7,832 bases of DNA from Christensenella sp. UBA7102 (GTDB taxonomy: Bacteria > Bacillota > Clostridia > Christensenellales > UBA1750): contig DKYK01000009.1 in NCBI GenBank assembly GCA_002492415.1, positions 1,011 to 8,842 on the forward strand. The letters run 5' to 3'. Below the pieces are notes generated by a model. The model made no database searches. It saw only the letters and a list, made by a program, of their open reading frames with translations, and was not told the origin of the DNA. How positions within the stretch are numbered: the first letter of the stretch is position 1; the number at the start of each line of letters is the position of its first letter. Both the position numbers and the translations under genes were made by a program. Below are positions 1 through 6,191 of this stretch, piece after piece.

Positions 1-2411
1 TCAATATCCAATACTTTTACCATTTGATCTTCCTCCTTTTTATTTGGCAATGCCATCTGCTCTATTCCTGTCAAGCCGTCTATAAACGCCGGCATGGGAA
101 CCTTCTTATGCTCTTTATCACGACTGCTGTCACGCACGGCAAACAGATTCAGCCGCAGAGCGTTAGTCACCACGCAAAAGCTGGAAAGGCTCATGGCCGC
201 GGCGCCGATCATCGGGTTCAGCCGCAGATGGAACGTCAGGTACAAAAGCCCCGCCGCGACGGGGATGCCCACCGTGTTGTAAAAGAAAGCCCAGAACAGG
301 TTCTCCTTGATGTTGCGGATAACGGCCTTGGACAGCCGGATGGCCGTGACCGCGTCGGCAAGGTCGCTTTTCATCAGCACCACATCGGCGCTTTCGATGG
401 CAACGTCCGTGCCCGCGCCGATGGCGATTCCCACATCCGCGCGGGCCAGCGCCGGCGCGTCGTTGATGCCGTCTCCCACCATAGCGACGGTTTTCCCCTG
501 CTGCTGCAGAGCCGCTACATGCTGCTCCTTTTCCTGCGGCAGCACCTCGGCAATGACATGGGGGATGTCCAACTGACGGCGGATGGCCTCCGCAGTGCGC
601 CGGTTGTCGCCCGTCAGCATCGTCACATCAATGCCCATACGCTTTAAGTCCGCAATGGCTGCGGCGCTGAAAGGCTTGACGGTGTCCGCTACGGCGATAA
701 CGCCAAGCACCGTCTTTTCGCCGCAGAACAGCAGCGGGGTCTTCCCTTCGCCGGCCAGCGCGTCCAGCTTCTGCTTCACAGGGGCAGGCAGCGCCATACC
801 GCGCTCCGCCAGCATGGCTTCATTCCCGGCGAAATAAAGCTCCTGCGCATATCGCCCTTCGATGCCCTTGCCGAACACCGCCTTGAAATCCGTCACCTCA
901 TAGGGCTGCACGCCGCGCCGGGCGGCGCATTCCAGCACGGCCTGTGCCAACGGATGCTCGCTTTGCCGCTCCAGGCCGGCGGCCAGCGCAAGCAGTTCAT
1001 TCTCCGCCAACGCGCCGACGGGCAGAATGTCCGTAACGGCAGGCTTTCCTTCTGTTATTGTACCAGTTTTGTCAAGCACGATGGCGTTGATGCTGTGCGC
1101 CGTCTCCAACGCCTCGCCGGATTTGATGAGGATTCCGTTTTCCGCCCCTTTTCCCGTGCCCACCATGATGGCCACGGGCGTGGCCAGACCCAGCGCGCAG
1201 GGACAGGAAATGACCAGCACGGAGATACCGATGGAGACCGCAAATTCCGGCGTCTGCCCGGCGAGAAGCCAGCCAATGGAGGCCGCCAGAGCAATGCCGA
1301 TGACCACCGGCACGAACACGCCGGAAATTTTGTCCGCCAGCTTTGCAATGGGCGCCTTACTGGAGCTTGCGTCCTCTACCAGACGGATGATCTGGGCCAG
1401 CGTGGTATCCGCGCCCACCTTGGTGGCACGGAACTTGAAAAATCCCGCTTTATTGATGGTGGCCGCGATCACGGTGCTGCCCGGCTCCTTTTCCACGGGG
1501 ATGCTCTCGCCTGTGATGGCCGCCTCGTCGATGCTCGTGTTGCCTTCAAGGATCACGCCGTCCACGGGCACGCTCTGGCCCGGCCGCACCAGCACGGTGT
1601 CGCCCACGACGACCTCCTCCACAGGGATCACCGTCTCCACCCCGCCGTGCTCCACGGCGGCTGTTTTGGGCGCAAGGTCCATCAGCTTGGTGATCGCCTC
1701 GCTGGTCTTGCCCTTGCTCCTGGTCTCCAGATATTTGCCCAGCGTGATGAGCGCGAGGATCATCGCCGCCGATTCGAAATAAAGATCCATGTGATATTGG
1801 GACACCAGCGCATGGTCCCCCACGCCCAGGCCATAGCCGATGCGGTAGATGGCAAACACGCCGTATACCAGCGCCGCAGTGGAGCCGATGGCGATCAGGC
1901 TGTCCATATTCGGGCTTCCCCGGAGCAGCGTCTTGAACCCCACCTCGTAATACTTGCGGTTGACATACACCACAGGCAGAGTCAGCAAAAGCTGTGTAAG
2001 GGCAAAGCCCACGGCGTTTTCATGCCCTGTCAAAAAGCCCGGCAGCGGAAGGCCGGCCATGCTGCCCATGGAAACATACATCAGCGGCGCCAGGAAGGCA
2101 AACGAGACCCACAGGCGCATGCGCATGTTTTTCAGCTGCGCCTGCATGGGGTTCTGCGCGGGCGCGCCCCCCGGCTTTGCGGCGGGGCCCGCCGCCCGGC
2201 CGTCTGCAGGCGACGCGCCGTAGCCTGCATGCTCCACCGCCTTGACGATCACATCCTGCTCCAGCGGCGCATCGCTCTCTACCACCATACTGTTCGTCAG
2301 CAGGTTCACCGACACTTCCGACACGCCCTGCACGCCGCGTACCGCCTTTTCCACATGGGCGCTGCACGCCGAGCATGTCATGCCCGTGACGTTGTATTTT
2401 TGTTTTACCAT
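1..2411 (-). CDS. copA: Cu(+)-exporting P1B-type ATPase CopA, C-terminus cut by window edge
   Basis: Pumps Cu(+) out of the cytoplasm with ATP; integral membrane protein. The ATG at 2411 follows a GAGAGGGA ribosome-binding site, and 803 codons are open to the edge without a stop. An N-terminal heavy-metal-associated domain (about residues 3-65) carries the metal-binding pair C13/C16 in GMTCSAC. A Gly/Ala/Pro-rich linker (about 65-88) leads to the membrane helices. Family motifs are all intact: TGES 300-303 (actuator), CPC 403-405 (transmembrane copper site), DKTGT 447-451 (phosphorylated D447), SEHP with H486 and GKG 514-516 (nucleotide domain), GDGIND 646-651. Y711-N712 and M740/S743/S744 in the last two helices complete the P1B-1 Cu(+) signature. 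After the usual end (NALRLNLF, 750-757) the frame continues through a charged linker (758-796) into MVKVLDI (797-803), which resembles the first strand of another metal-binding domain. It lies downstream of its own promoter and of a terminator that ends the previous gene. Function is secure; the true C-terminus is not visible. Confidence 0.96.
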   Translation of the reverse strand, partial: MVKQKYNVTGMTCSACSAHVEKAVRGVQGVSEVSVNLLTNSMVVESDAPLEQDVIVKAVEHAGYGASPADGRAAGPAAKPGGAPAQNPMQAQLKNMRMRLWVSFAFLAPLMYVSMGSMAGLPLPGFLTGHENAVGFALTQLLLTLPVVYVNRKYYEVGFKTLLRGSPNMDSLIAIGSTAALVYGVFAIYRIGYGLGVGDHALVSQYHMDLYFESAAMILALITLGKYLETRSKGKTSEAITKLMDLAPKTAAVEHGGVETVIPVEEVVVGDTVLVRPGQSVPVDGVILEGNTSIDEAAITGESIPVEKEPGSTVIAATINKAGFFKFRATKVGADTTLAQIIRLVEDASSSKAPIAKLADKISGVFVPVVIGIALAASIGWLLAGQTPEFAVSIGISVLVISCPCALGLATPVAIMVGTGKGAENGILIKSGEALETAHSINAIVLDKTGTITEGKPAVTDILPVGALAENELLALAAGLERQSEHPLAQAVLECAARRGVQPYEVTDFKAVFGKGIEGRYAQELYFAGNEAMLAERGMALPAPVKQKLDALAGEGKTPLLFCGEKTVLGVIAVADTVKPFSAAAIADLKRMGIDVTMLTGDNRRTAEAIRRQLDIPHVIAEVLPQEKEQHVAALQQQGKTVAMVGDGINDAPALARADVGIAIGAGTDVAIESADVVLMKSDLADAVTAIRLSKAVIRNIKENLFWAFFYNTVGIPVAAGLLYLTFHLRLNPMIGAAAMSLSSFCVVTNALRLNLFAVRDSSRDKEHKKVPMPAFIDGLTGIEQMALPNKKEEDQMVKVLDI
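21..38 (-). promoter_or_regulatory. Internal ribosome-binding site and in-frame ATG at the CopA/second metal-binding-domain junction
   Basis: On the minus strand AAGGAGG (38-32) sits 8 bases before ATG (23-21), in the same frame as copA. The encoded start, MVKVLDI followed by a codon beginning GA (Glu or Asp), looks like the first strand of a CopZ-type metal-binding domain. There is no stop between CopA and this ATG, so it could be a plain fusion, or a fusion that also releases a free small copper chaperone by internal initiation. The AAG-GAG-GAA codons encode Lys-Glu-Glu in a charged linker, so the match could be coincidental. Confidence 0.45.
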
Positions 2412-2433
2412 CTCGTTCCCTCTCTCAAAGCCT

Positions 2434-2456
2434 CTCCCCCGGGGTGGGGGTATATA
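2434..2456. promoter_or_regulatory. Candidate CsoR-type copper operator
   Basis: A C-tract followed by G-tracts (CCCCCGGGGTGGGGGTAT on the plus strand, 2436-2453) lies just downstream of the copA -10 box, about where transcription should start. CsoR operators in Bacillota and Actinomycetota are characteristically C-rich/G-rich pseudopalindromes next to TA-rich ends. Position and composition fit repression of copA relieved by Cu(+). No regulator gene is in the window, so this is inference. Confidence 0.4.
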
Positions 2457-2459
2457 TTC

Positions 2460-2488
2460 ATACTATACCTATTTAGTATTATTGTCAA
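2460..2488 (-). promoter_or_regulatory. copA promoter (sigma-A type)
   Basis: A perfect TTGACA -35 box lies at 2488-2483 on the minus strand. The -10 candidates are TAGTAT (2465-2460, 17-base spacer) or TATAGT (2467-2462, 15-base spacer). Predicted transcription starts near 2453, leaving a leader of about 40 bases before the copA ATG. An inverted repeat, ATACTA and TAGTAT separated by 8 bases (2460-2479), covers the -10 box and half the spacer and could be a second regulator site. Confidence 0.65.
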
Positions 2489-2498
2489 CCGATTTTGC

Positions 2499-2533
2499 AA
2501 AAAATATACGGCCCCTCTCCGGAGGGGCCGTAT
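2499..2533 (-). terminator. Rho-independent terminator of the membrane-protein gene
   Basis: A perfect 12-bp stem (ATACGGCCCCTC at 2506-2517 with its complement at 2522-2533) closes a TCCG loop. It is followed on the minus strand by a run of six T (2504-2499). It lies 20 bases past the stop of the gene ending at 2554 and just upstream of the copA promoter, insulating copA. Confidence 0.9.
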
Positions 2534-2553
2534 AGCCGAACATCTTTCTTTTT

Positions 2554-3660
2554 TCAGGAATCATAAGGCTCCGCGGCAGCCTGCGTGCCGAAAAGCTCGG
2601 CGCGCAGCGCTTCGTCGTAAGGCAGGCGCACAAAATCCTCCAGGCGCGTATTGTAAATCTGCTCCAGCCGGGCCGTATAACCCACCACCACATGCGGCAT
2701 CGCGCGCTGCACTGCGTCCAGCGTCTCGTATACCATGTCCTGTTTTTTCATGGATATCTCATACATCTTCTTATCCCGCGTGCGCACCACCAGGCCGTGC
2801 GTCTTGCCCGTGGGAATGCCGTTGGTGCGGTGCTGCACCGTGCGCATATACGCCCACGCCACATTTTCAGCGTCCAGTACTGTCGTTTTGCCTCCGGTCT
2901 CGAACATCATCCACCGGCCTGCACGCACTCCGTTCACAGGCTCAGTGCTCTGGTAGAACGTTTCCAGCTGTTCCAGCATCGCTTCCGGACTCTCGCTTGC
3001 CTTGCAGTAAGCCCGGATGCGTTTTTGGTACCGCCCCGTCAGCGCACCCGCCAGCATCCAGACCGCCGCAAACAGCGCCACGCCCGCGCCTGCCGTGAGC
3101 AGCCAGGTACCGGATTGGTCCATGCTGCCCAGGTAATCCGCTTTCAGCACCAACGGCAGGAACATCTGCTGCTCCTCGGCCGTCCAGTCGTCATAGCCGA
3201 CCACCTGATGGTAAAAATCCAGCGACTCTCCCGACATTGGCAGAATGGTCCCCCGCACCGTAAAGCTTTCCCCCGGCGTCTGGCTGGCGCCTGTCAGCAG
3301 TTCATAGGATGCATCCAGCAAATCATCCGCTGTGCTGATATATCCGGCGTCCACCGCAAGGCCCATATATTCCGCATCCCCTACCGGAATAATGTATTCC
3401 TTCTCTGTGACAGTAGAGCGGTTTGTGGATGTATTGGTGCGCTCTGTATAGGCATACCAGTCATAGATCAGGTATACCTCCGCCTCCACGTATTGCCCTT
3501 TCAGCTCGGACACATCCAAAGAGTCCAACGGCTTCGGGCCGCCGATGGCTTTGAATGCGCCGAAGCCCGTCCCCCACAGCAGCCCCGCCACCAAAATCAG
3601 ACAAATAACAATGGGGACTGCACGCCTTTTCAGACTTTTCATTTTCAGTTCCTGCAGCAT
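2554..3660 (-). CDS. Two-pass membrane protein of unknown function (possibly DUF6709-like)
   Basis: I do not recognise a function. The 368-residue product begins MLQELKMKSLKRR. A first membrane helix spans about residues 14-32, with positively charged residues before it (inside). A hydrophilic region of about 150 residues (35-184) should face outward, rich in acidic and aromatic residues with a Thr/Ser-rich stretch near 72-84. A second helix spans about 185-207, followed by GRYQKRIR, which marks the cytoplasmic side. The C-terminal domain (about 209-368) mixes strand-like and helical stretches, including VVRTRDKKMYEISMKK, and could be a PH-like fold. From memory this architecture resembles clostridial DUF6709 proteins; I cannot confirm it. 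The ATG at 3660 was chosen over an upstream in-frame GTG (3705) because AAGGAGG lies 8 bases before it and the likely promoter is too close to 3705. It has its own promoter and terminator, so neighbours give no clue. Confidence 0.8.
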   Translation of the reverse strand: MLQELKMKSLKRRAVPIVICLILVAGLLWGTGFGAFKAIGGPKPLDSLDVSELKGQYVEAEVYLIYDWYAYTERTNTSTNRSTVTEKEYIIPVGDAEYMGLAVDAGYISTADDLLDASYELLTGASQTPGESFTVRGTILPMSGESLDFYHQVVGYDDWTAEEQQMFLPLVLKADYLGSMDQSGTWLLTAGAGVALFAAVWMLAGALTGRYQKRIRAYCKASESPEAMLEQLETFYQSTEPVNGVRAGRWMMFETGGKTTVLDAENVAWAYMRTVQHRTNGIPTGKTHGLVVRTRDKKMYEISMKKQDMVYETLDAVQRAMPHVVVGYTARLEQIYNTRLEDFVRLPYDEALRAELFGTQAAAEPYDS

Positions 3661-3675
3661 AAATGCTTCCTCCTT
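3661..3675 (-). promoter_or_regulatory. Ribosome-binding site that decides the start of the membrane-protein gene
   Basis: AAGGAGG on the minus strand (3675-3669) is 8 bases before the ATG at 3660. No comparable site precedes the GTG at 3705. Confidence 0.85.
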
Positions 3676-3716
3676 CGCGGACAGCCCCTTTTCCCCCATC
3701 CGCACTTGTTTTCTTT

Positions 3717-3725
3717 ATTGTAACA
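3717..3725 (-). promoter_or_regulatory. Extended -10 promoter of the membrane-protein gene
   Basis: TGTTACAAT on the minus strand (3725-3717) matches an extended -10 box (TG, one base, TACAAT). No good -35 box sits 17 bases upstream, which is usual for extended -10 promoters. An inverted repeat ACAGG/CCTGT (3723-3727 and 3735-3739) overlaps the region just upstream and may be an operator. Transcription would start near 3710, giving a leader of about 50 bases. Confidence 0.5.
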
Positions 3726-3781
3726 GGATATGCGCCTGTGCGCCACGTTTTTCTGCATTTCGGCGCAACTTTTACAAGCAG

Positions 3782-3817
3782 AAACAAAAAGGCGGGGCCG
3801 CAGCCGCGGCCCCGCCT
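3782..3817 (-). terminator. Rho-independent terminator of the transaldolase gene
   Basis: A perfect 12-bp GC-rich stem (AGGCGGGGCCGC at 3790-3801, complement at 3806-3817) closes an AGCC loop. It is followed on the minus strand by TTTTTGTTT. It starts 12 bases after the transaldolase stop codon. Confidence 0.92.
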
Positions 3818-3829
3818 GTATGGCTTGAA

Positions 3830-4486
3830 TTATTTTCCGAACACCTGTTCGTAGTCGGCCCGGAATTTTGCGATGCCCGCATCCGTCAGCGGATGCTTTG
3901 TCATCTGCTCGATGACGCTGTACGGTACCGTGGCGATGTCCGCGCCCGCAAGCGCGCAGTCCGTCACATGCACAGGGTTGCGCACACTGGCCGCAATGAT
4001 CTCCGTATGGATATCGTCATACAGGGCGAACATATCCGCAATGGTGCGCACCAAATCAATGCCCGGCATGCTGATGTCGTCCAGACGGCCCAGGAACGGG
4101 CTGACGTACGCCGCGCCCGCGCGCGCAGCCAGAAGCGCCTGGTTCGCGCTGAAAATCAACGTCACATTGCACTTGATGCCCTCTGCGGAAAGCACCTTGG
4201 TCGCTTTCAGGCCCTCCACCGTCATGGGAATTTTCACCACCATGTTCGGATGGATCGCCGCGATCTCACGGCCTTCCGCGATCATGCCCGCGGCGTCCTC
4301 GGTGGTGGCCTTTACCTCGCCGGAGATGGGGCCGTCCACAATGGACGCGATCTCACGGATGACCTCACCGAAATCCCGTCCCTCTTTTGCAATCAGGCTG
4401 GGGTTCGTCGTCACGCCGCAGATAACGCCCATATCGTTGGCTTTTTTGATGTCCTCCACGTTTGCTGTGTCGATAAAAAACTTCAT
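3830..4486 (-). CDS. tal: Transaldolase, short TalC/FSA type
   Basis: Transfers a dihydroxyacetone unit between sedoheptulose-7-phosphate and glyceraldehyde-3-phosphate in the cytoplasmic non-oxidative pentose phosphate pathway. The 218-residue length is normal for the short single-domain TIM-barrel family, and the start is MKFFIDTANV. The Schiff-base lysine is K85 in VVKIPMT; D6, TTNPS (26-30) and NVTLIF (107-112) are also conserved. Two residues separate true transaldolases from fructose-6-phosphate aldolases: the acid/base position is Glu here (E57 in SGEV; Gln59 in E. coli FsaA), and the active-site aromatic is Phe (F131 in SPFLGRLDD; Tyr131 in FsaA). Both favour transaldolase. The ATG at 4486 is preceded by GGACAGGG, a moderate ribosome-binding site. 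It has its own promoter and terminator, so it is probably a single-gene unit. Databases may label close relatives fsa or mipB; activity on free dihydroxyacetone cannot be excluded. Confidence 0.95.
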   Translation of the reverse strand: MKFFIDTANVEDIKKANDMGVICGVTTNPSLIAKEGRDFGEVIREIASIVDGPISGEVKATTEDAAGMIAEGREIAAIHPNMVVKIPMTVEGLKATKVLSAEGIKCNVTLIFSANQALLAARAGAAYVSPFLGRLDDISMPGIDLVRTIADMFALYDDIHTEIIAASVRNPVHVTDCALAGADIATVPYSVIEQMTKHPLTDAGIAKFRADYEQVFGK

Positions 4487-4560
4487 AGCACCCTGTCCCT
4501 TTCCGTTTTGTTTTGAACGCCTCCCGCACCCCTCCCAAGGCGCGGGGCTTCAACTCTTTC

Positions 4561-4590
4561 AGTATAATCCCGGAACACGCCCAAAGTCAA
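4561..4590 (-). promoter_or_regulatory. Transaldolase promoter
   Basis: On the minus strand TTGACT (4590-4585) and TATACT (4566-4561) are separated by 18 bases, each five of six to consensus. Predicted start is near 4554, giving a leader of about 68 bases. Confidence 0.75.
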
Positions 4591-4592
4591 AC

Positions 4593-4607
4593 AGAAACGA
4601 CGTTTCT
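4593..4607. promoter_or_regulatory. Perfect 15-base dyad next to the transaldolase -35 box, candidate operator
   Basis: AGAAACG, one base, then CGTTTCT: 7-bp perfect arms, two bases upstream of the -35 box of the transaldolase promoter. The position suits an activator or repressor dimer. I cannot assign a regulator family. Confidence 0.45.
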
Positions 4608-4620
4608 TTTACGGTTTCGA

Positions 4621-4651
4621 CAAAAAACAGCCCGGAGCGTATGCCCCGGGC
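4621..4651 (-). terminator. Rho-independent terminator of the alcohol dehydrogenase gene
   Basis: On the minus strand GCCCGG pairs with CCGGGC (4651-4646 and 4635-4630). The stem extends inward by a G-U and two G-C pairs to an ATAC loop, and TG plus six T (4627-4622) follow. It lies 26 bases past the dehydrogenase stop. Confidence 0.82.
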
Positions 4652-4655
4652 CGGC

Positions 4656-4671
4656 AGCCGCCGCGGCGGCT
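4656..4671. repeat. 16-base GC palindrome between dehydrogenase stop and terminator
   Basis: AGCCGCCGCGGCGGCT is a perfect palindrome without an adjacent T-run. In RNA it would form a small hairpin just upstream of the terminator. It may protect the 3' end or simply be a composition effect. Confidence 0.45.
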
Positions 4672-4676
4672 CTGTT

Positions 4677-5825
4677 TTACATCATACTGCGGTACAGCGC
4701 GGCAATTTCCTCCACACTGGTGTCGCGCGGGTTGCCCGGACGGCACGCATCCGCAAAGGCGCTCTCGGCAAGGAACTGCACGTCCTCGTCCTTCACAATG
4801 GCTTTCAGGTCCGCGGGAATGCCCACGTCCTGTCCCAGCTTGCGCACAGCGTCGCAGGCGGCCTTGCGGTATTCCTCCTGCGTCATTGCGTCCACGCCTT
4901 CCACGCCCATGGCGCGGGCGATCTCCCGGTATTTTTCGCCCGTGTACGGCGCGTTGTATTCCATGACGACCGGCAGGATGATCGCGTTGGCAACACCGTG
5001 AGGCGTATCATACAGCGCGCCCAGACCGTGCGCCATGCTGTGTACGATGCCCAGGCCCACGTTGGAAAACCCCATGCCCGCCACATACTGCGCCAGCGCC
5101 ATGCCCTCGCGGCCCTCGGCTGTGTTTTCCACAGCGCCGCGCAGATGCCTGGCGATCAGCTCAATGGCTTTCAGATGGAACATGTCCGTCATTTCCCATG
5201 CCGCCTTTGTGGTGTAGCCCTCGATGGCGTGCGTCAGCGCGTCCATGCCCGTGGCGGCCGTCAGGCCTTTGGGCATGCTTGCCATCATATCCGGGTCAAT
5301 GACCGCAACCTCGGGGATATCGTTGGTATCCACGCACACGAACTTGCGTTTTTTCTCCACATCGGTGATGACGTAGTTGATGGTCACTTCAGCGGCAGTA
5401 CCCGCGGTGGTCGGCACCGCAATGGTAAACACGGCGTGCTTCTTCGTGGGTGCTACGCCCTCCAGGCTGCGCACATCGGCAAATTCCGGGTTCTCGATGA
5501 TGACCCCGATGGCTTTGGCGGTGTCCATGGAGGAACCGCCGCCGATGGCTACGATGCAGTCCGCCCCGCTCTTTCGGAACGCGGCCACGCCCGTCTGAAC
5601 GTTCTCAATAGTAGGATTGGGCTTGATGTCGCTGTATACCTCATAGGCAAAGCCCGCTGCGTCCAGCAGGTCCGTCACCTTTTTGGTTACATTGAATCGA
5701 ATGAGGTCCGGGTCAGAGCACACAAAAGCCTTTTGAAAGCCGCGTGCCGCCAGTTCGGGGACGATGTTCCCAATCGCGCCCTTGCCGTGATAGGATACCG
5801 TATTCAGTACGATGCGGTTTGCCAT
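4677..5825 (-). CDS. fucO: Iron-dependent alcohol dehydrogenase, FucO (lactaldehyde reductase)-like
   Basis: Group III (iron-activated) alcohol dehydrogenase, cytoplasmic. The closest relative I recognise is E. coli FucO, which reduces L-lactaldehyde from fucose or rhamnose breakdown to (S)-1,2-propanediol with NADH. Length (382) and long shared stretches such as FADVRSLEG, TTAGTAAEVTINYVITD and QYVAGMGFSNVGLG support this. GGGSSMD (95-101) is the nucleotide-binding loop. D38 corresponds to the FucO aspartate that favours NAD over NADP. The Fe(2+) ligands D195, H199, H262 and H276 are all present. The ATG at 5825 follows a GGGGAGAGG ribosome-binding site. A terminator follows, so it is probably monocistronic, with divergent orientation to a sugar symporter. 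No propanediol-utilisation microcompartment genes or fucose/rhamnose enzymes are visible, so the substrate could be another short-chain aldehyde or diol. Confidence 0.93.
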   Translation of the reverse strand: MANRIVLNTVSYHGKGAIGNIVPELAARGFQKAFVCSDPDLIRFNVTKKVTDLLDAAGFAYEVYSDIKPNPTIENVQTGVAAFRKSGADCIVAIGGGSSMDTAKAIGVIIENPEFADVRSLEGVAPTKKHAVFTIAVPTTAGTAAEVTINYVITDVEKKRKFVCVDTNDIPEVAVIDPDMMASMPKGLTAATGMDALTHAIEGYTTKAAWEMTDMFHLKAIELIARHLRGAVENTAEGREGMALAQYVAGMGFSNVGLGIVHSMAHGLGALYDTPHGVANAIILPVVMEYNAPYTGEKYREIARAMGVEGVDAMTQEEYRKAACDAVRKLGQDVGIPADLKAIVKDEDVQFLAESAFADACRPGNPRDTSVEEIAALYRSMM

Positions 5826-5868
5826 AAATAATCCTCTCCCCTATATAATGTAATAAAAGCTCTCCCCT

Positions 5869-5935
5869 CACCCGCCCTGCCGGACGGTGCGCGGGGGACT
5901 GCACATTCTGCGGGCGCGGCATTCCACCCGCCCTG
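5869..5935 (-). repeat. Repeated GC-rich elements in the dehydrogenase leader
   Basis: CAGGGCGGGTG occurs twice on the minus strand (5935-5925 and 5879-5869), 56 bases apart. A second pair, GGGGAGAG, occurs at 5868-5861 and again at 5842-5835, where it is the ribosome-binding site. A C-rich stretch (TCCCCC, about 5898-5893) lies between the CAGGGCGGGTG copies and could pair with either GGGGA. This suggests alternative RNA folding, but I match it to no known riboswitch class. Confidence 0.4.
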
Positions 5936-6079
5936 ATATTTATTCTACAACCTTTTGCTTAAAAATTCTACTCTCGTGTTTCGATTTATACCTTTTTGCC
6001 GCCGGCAAGTTTTGCAATCTTCCGGGAAGCGGCGGTCAAAATCCGAAAACAATGCCGGCTTACGGCTGTCGAACGCAGT

Positions 6080-6096
6080 GTTAAGAAACCGTTAAG
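6080..6096. repeat. Direct repeat GTTAAG with 11-base period
   Basis: GTTAAG at 6080-6085 and again at 6091-6096, exactly one helical turn apart. This spacing is typical of OmpR/PhoB-family response regulators that bind as tandem dimers. It lies just downstream of a weak minus-strand promoter candidate. Confidence 0.35.
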
Positions 6097-6097
6097 G

Positions 6098-6126
6098 CGT
6101 ATTTTCTTTGTTTCAACAGTTGTCAA
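6098..6126 (-). promoter_or_regulatory. Weak candidate promoter for the dehydrogenase gene
   Basis: A perfect TTGACA (6126-6121) on the minus strand has only a poor -10 (AATACG, 6103-6098) 17 bases on. If used, the dehydrogenase leader would be about 265 bases long. I found no better promoter nearer the gene. Confidence 0.28.
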
Positions 6127-6191
6127 GAGAAAATTTTTTACTGTTTATAGTATTTATTTTTGATTTTTATAATAAATATATGTCTAAAATG

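Noticed and set aside
2460..2479. CopY-type cop box in the copA promoter
   Set aside because: The dyad is ATACTA/TAGTAT with an 8-base spacer and does not fit TACANNTGTA.
954..3098. 714-codon plus-strand open frame
   Set aside because: It is antisense to copA and the membrane-protein gene. Its translation is rich in Arg, His and Gln with no domain, as expected from a shadow of GC-rich coding DNA.
3661..3705. Upstream GTG start for the membrane protein
   Set aside because: It lies only a few bases past the predicted transcription start and has no ribosome-binding site. The ATG at 3660 has AAGGAGG.
2692..3723. 343-codon plus-strand open frame
   Set aside because: It is antisense to the membrane-protein gene, which has a proper ribosome-binding site, promoter, terminator and membrane helices. 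The plus-strand frame has none of these.
3873..5831. 652-codon plus-strand open frame
   Set aside because: It lies opposite the clearly identified transaldolase and alcohol dehydrogenase and has no recognisable domain.
5887..6084. Small 65-codon plus-strand frame in the intergenic region
   Set aside because: It has a non-ATG start, no ribosome-binding site, no recognisable features, and spans a region of changing composition.
6146..6173. TATAGT and TATAAT in the AT-rich block as symporter promoters
   Set aside because: The hexamers are good, but no -35 box lies at a workable distance (TTGTCA is 20 bases from TATAGT). In AT-rich DNA such hexamers arise by chance; the extended -10 at 6253 is better placed.
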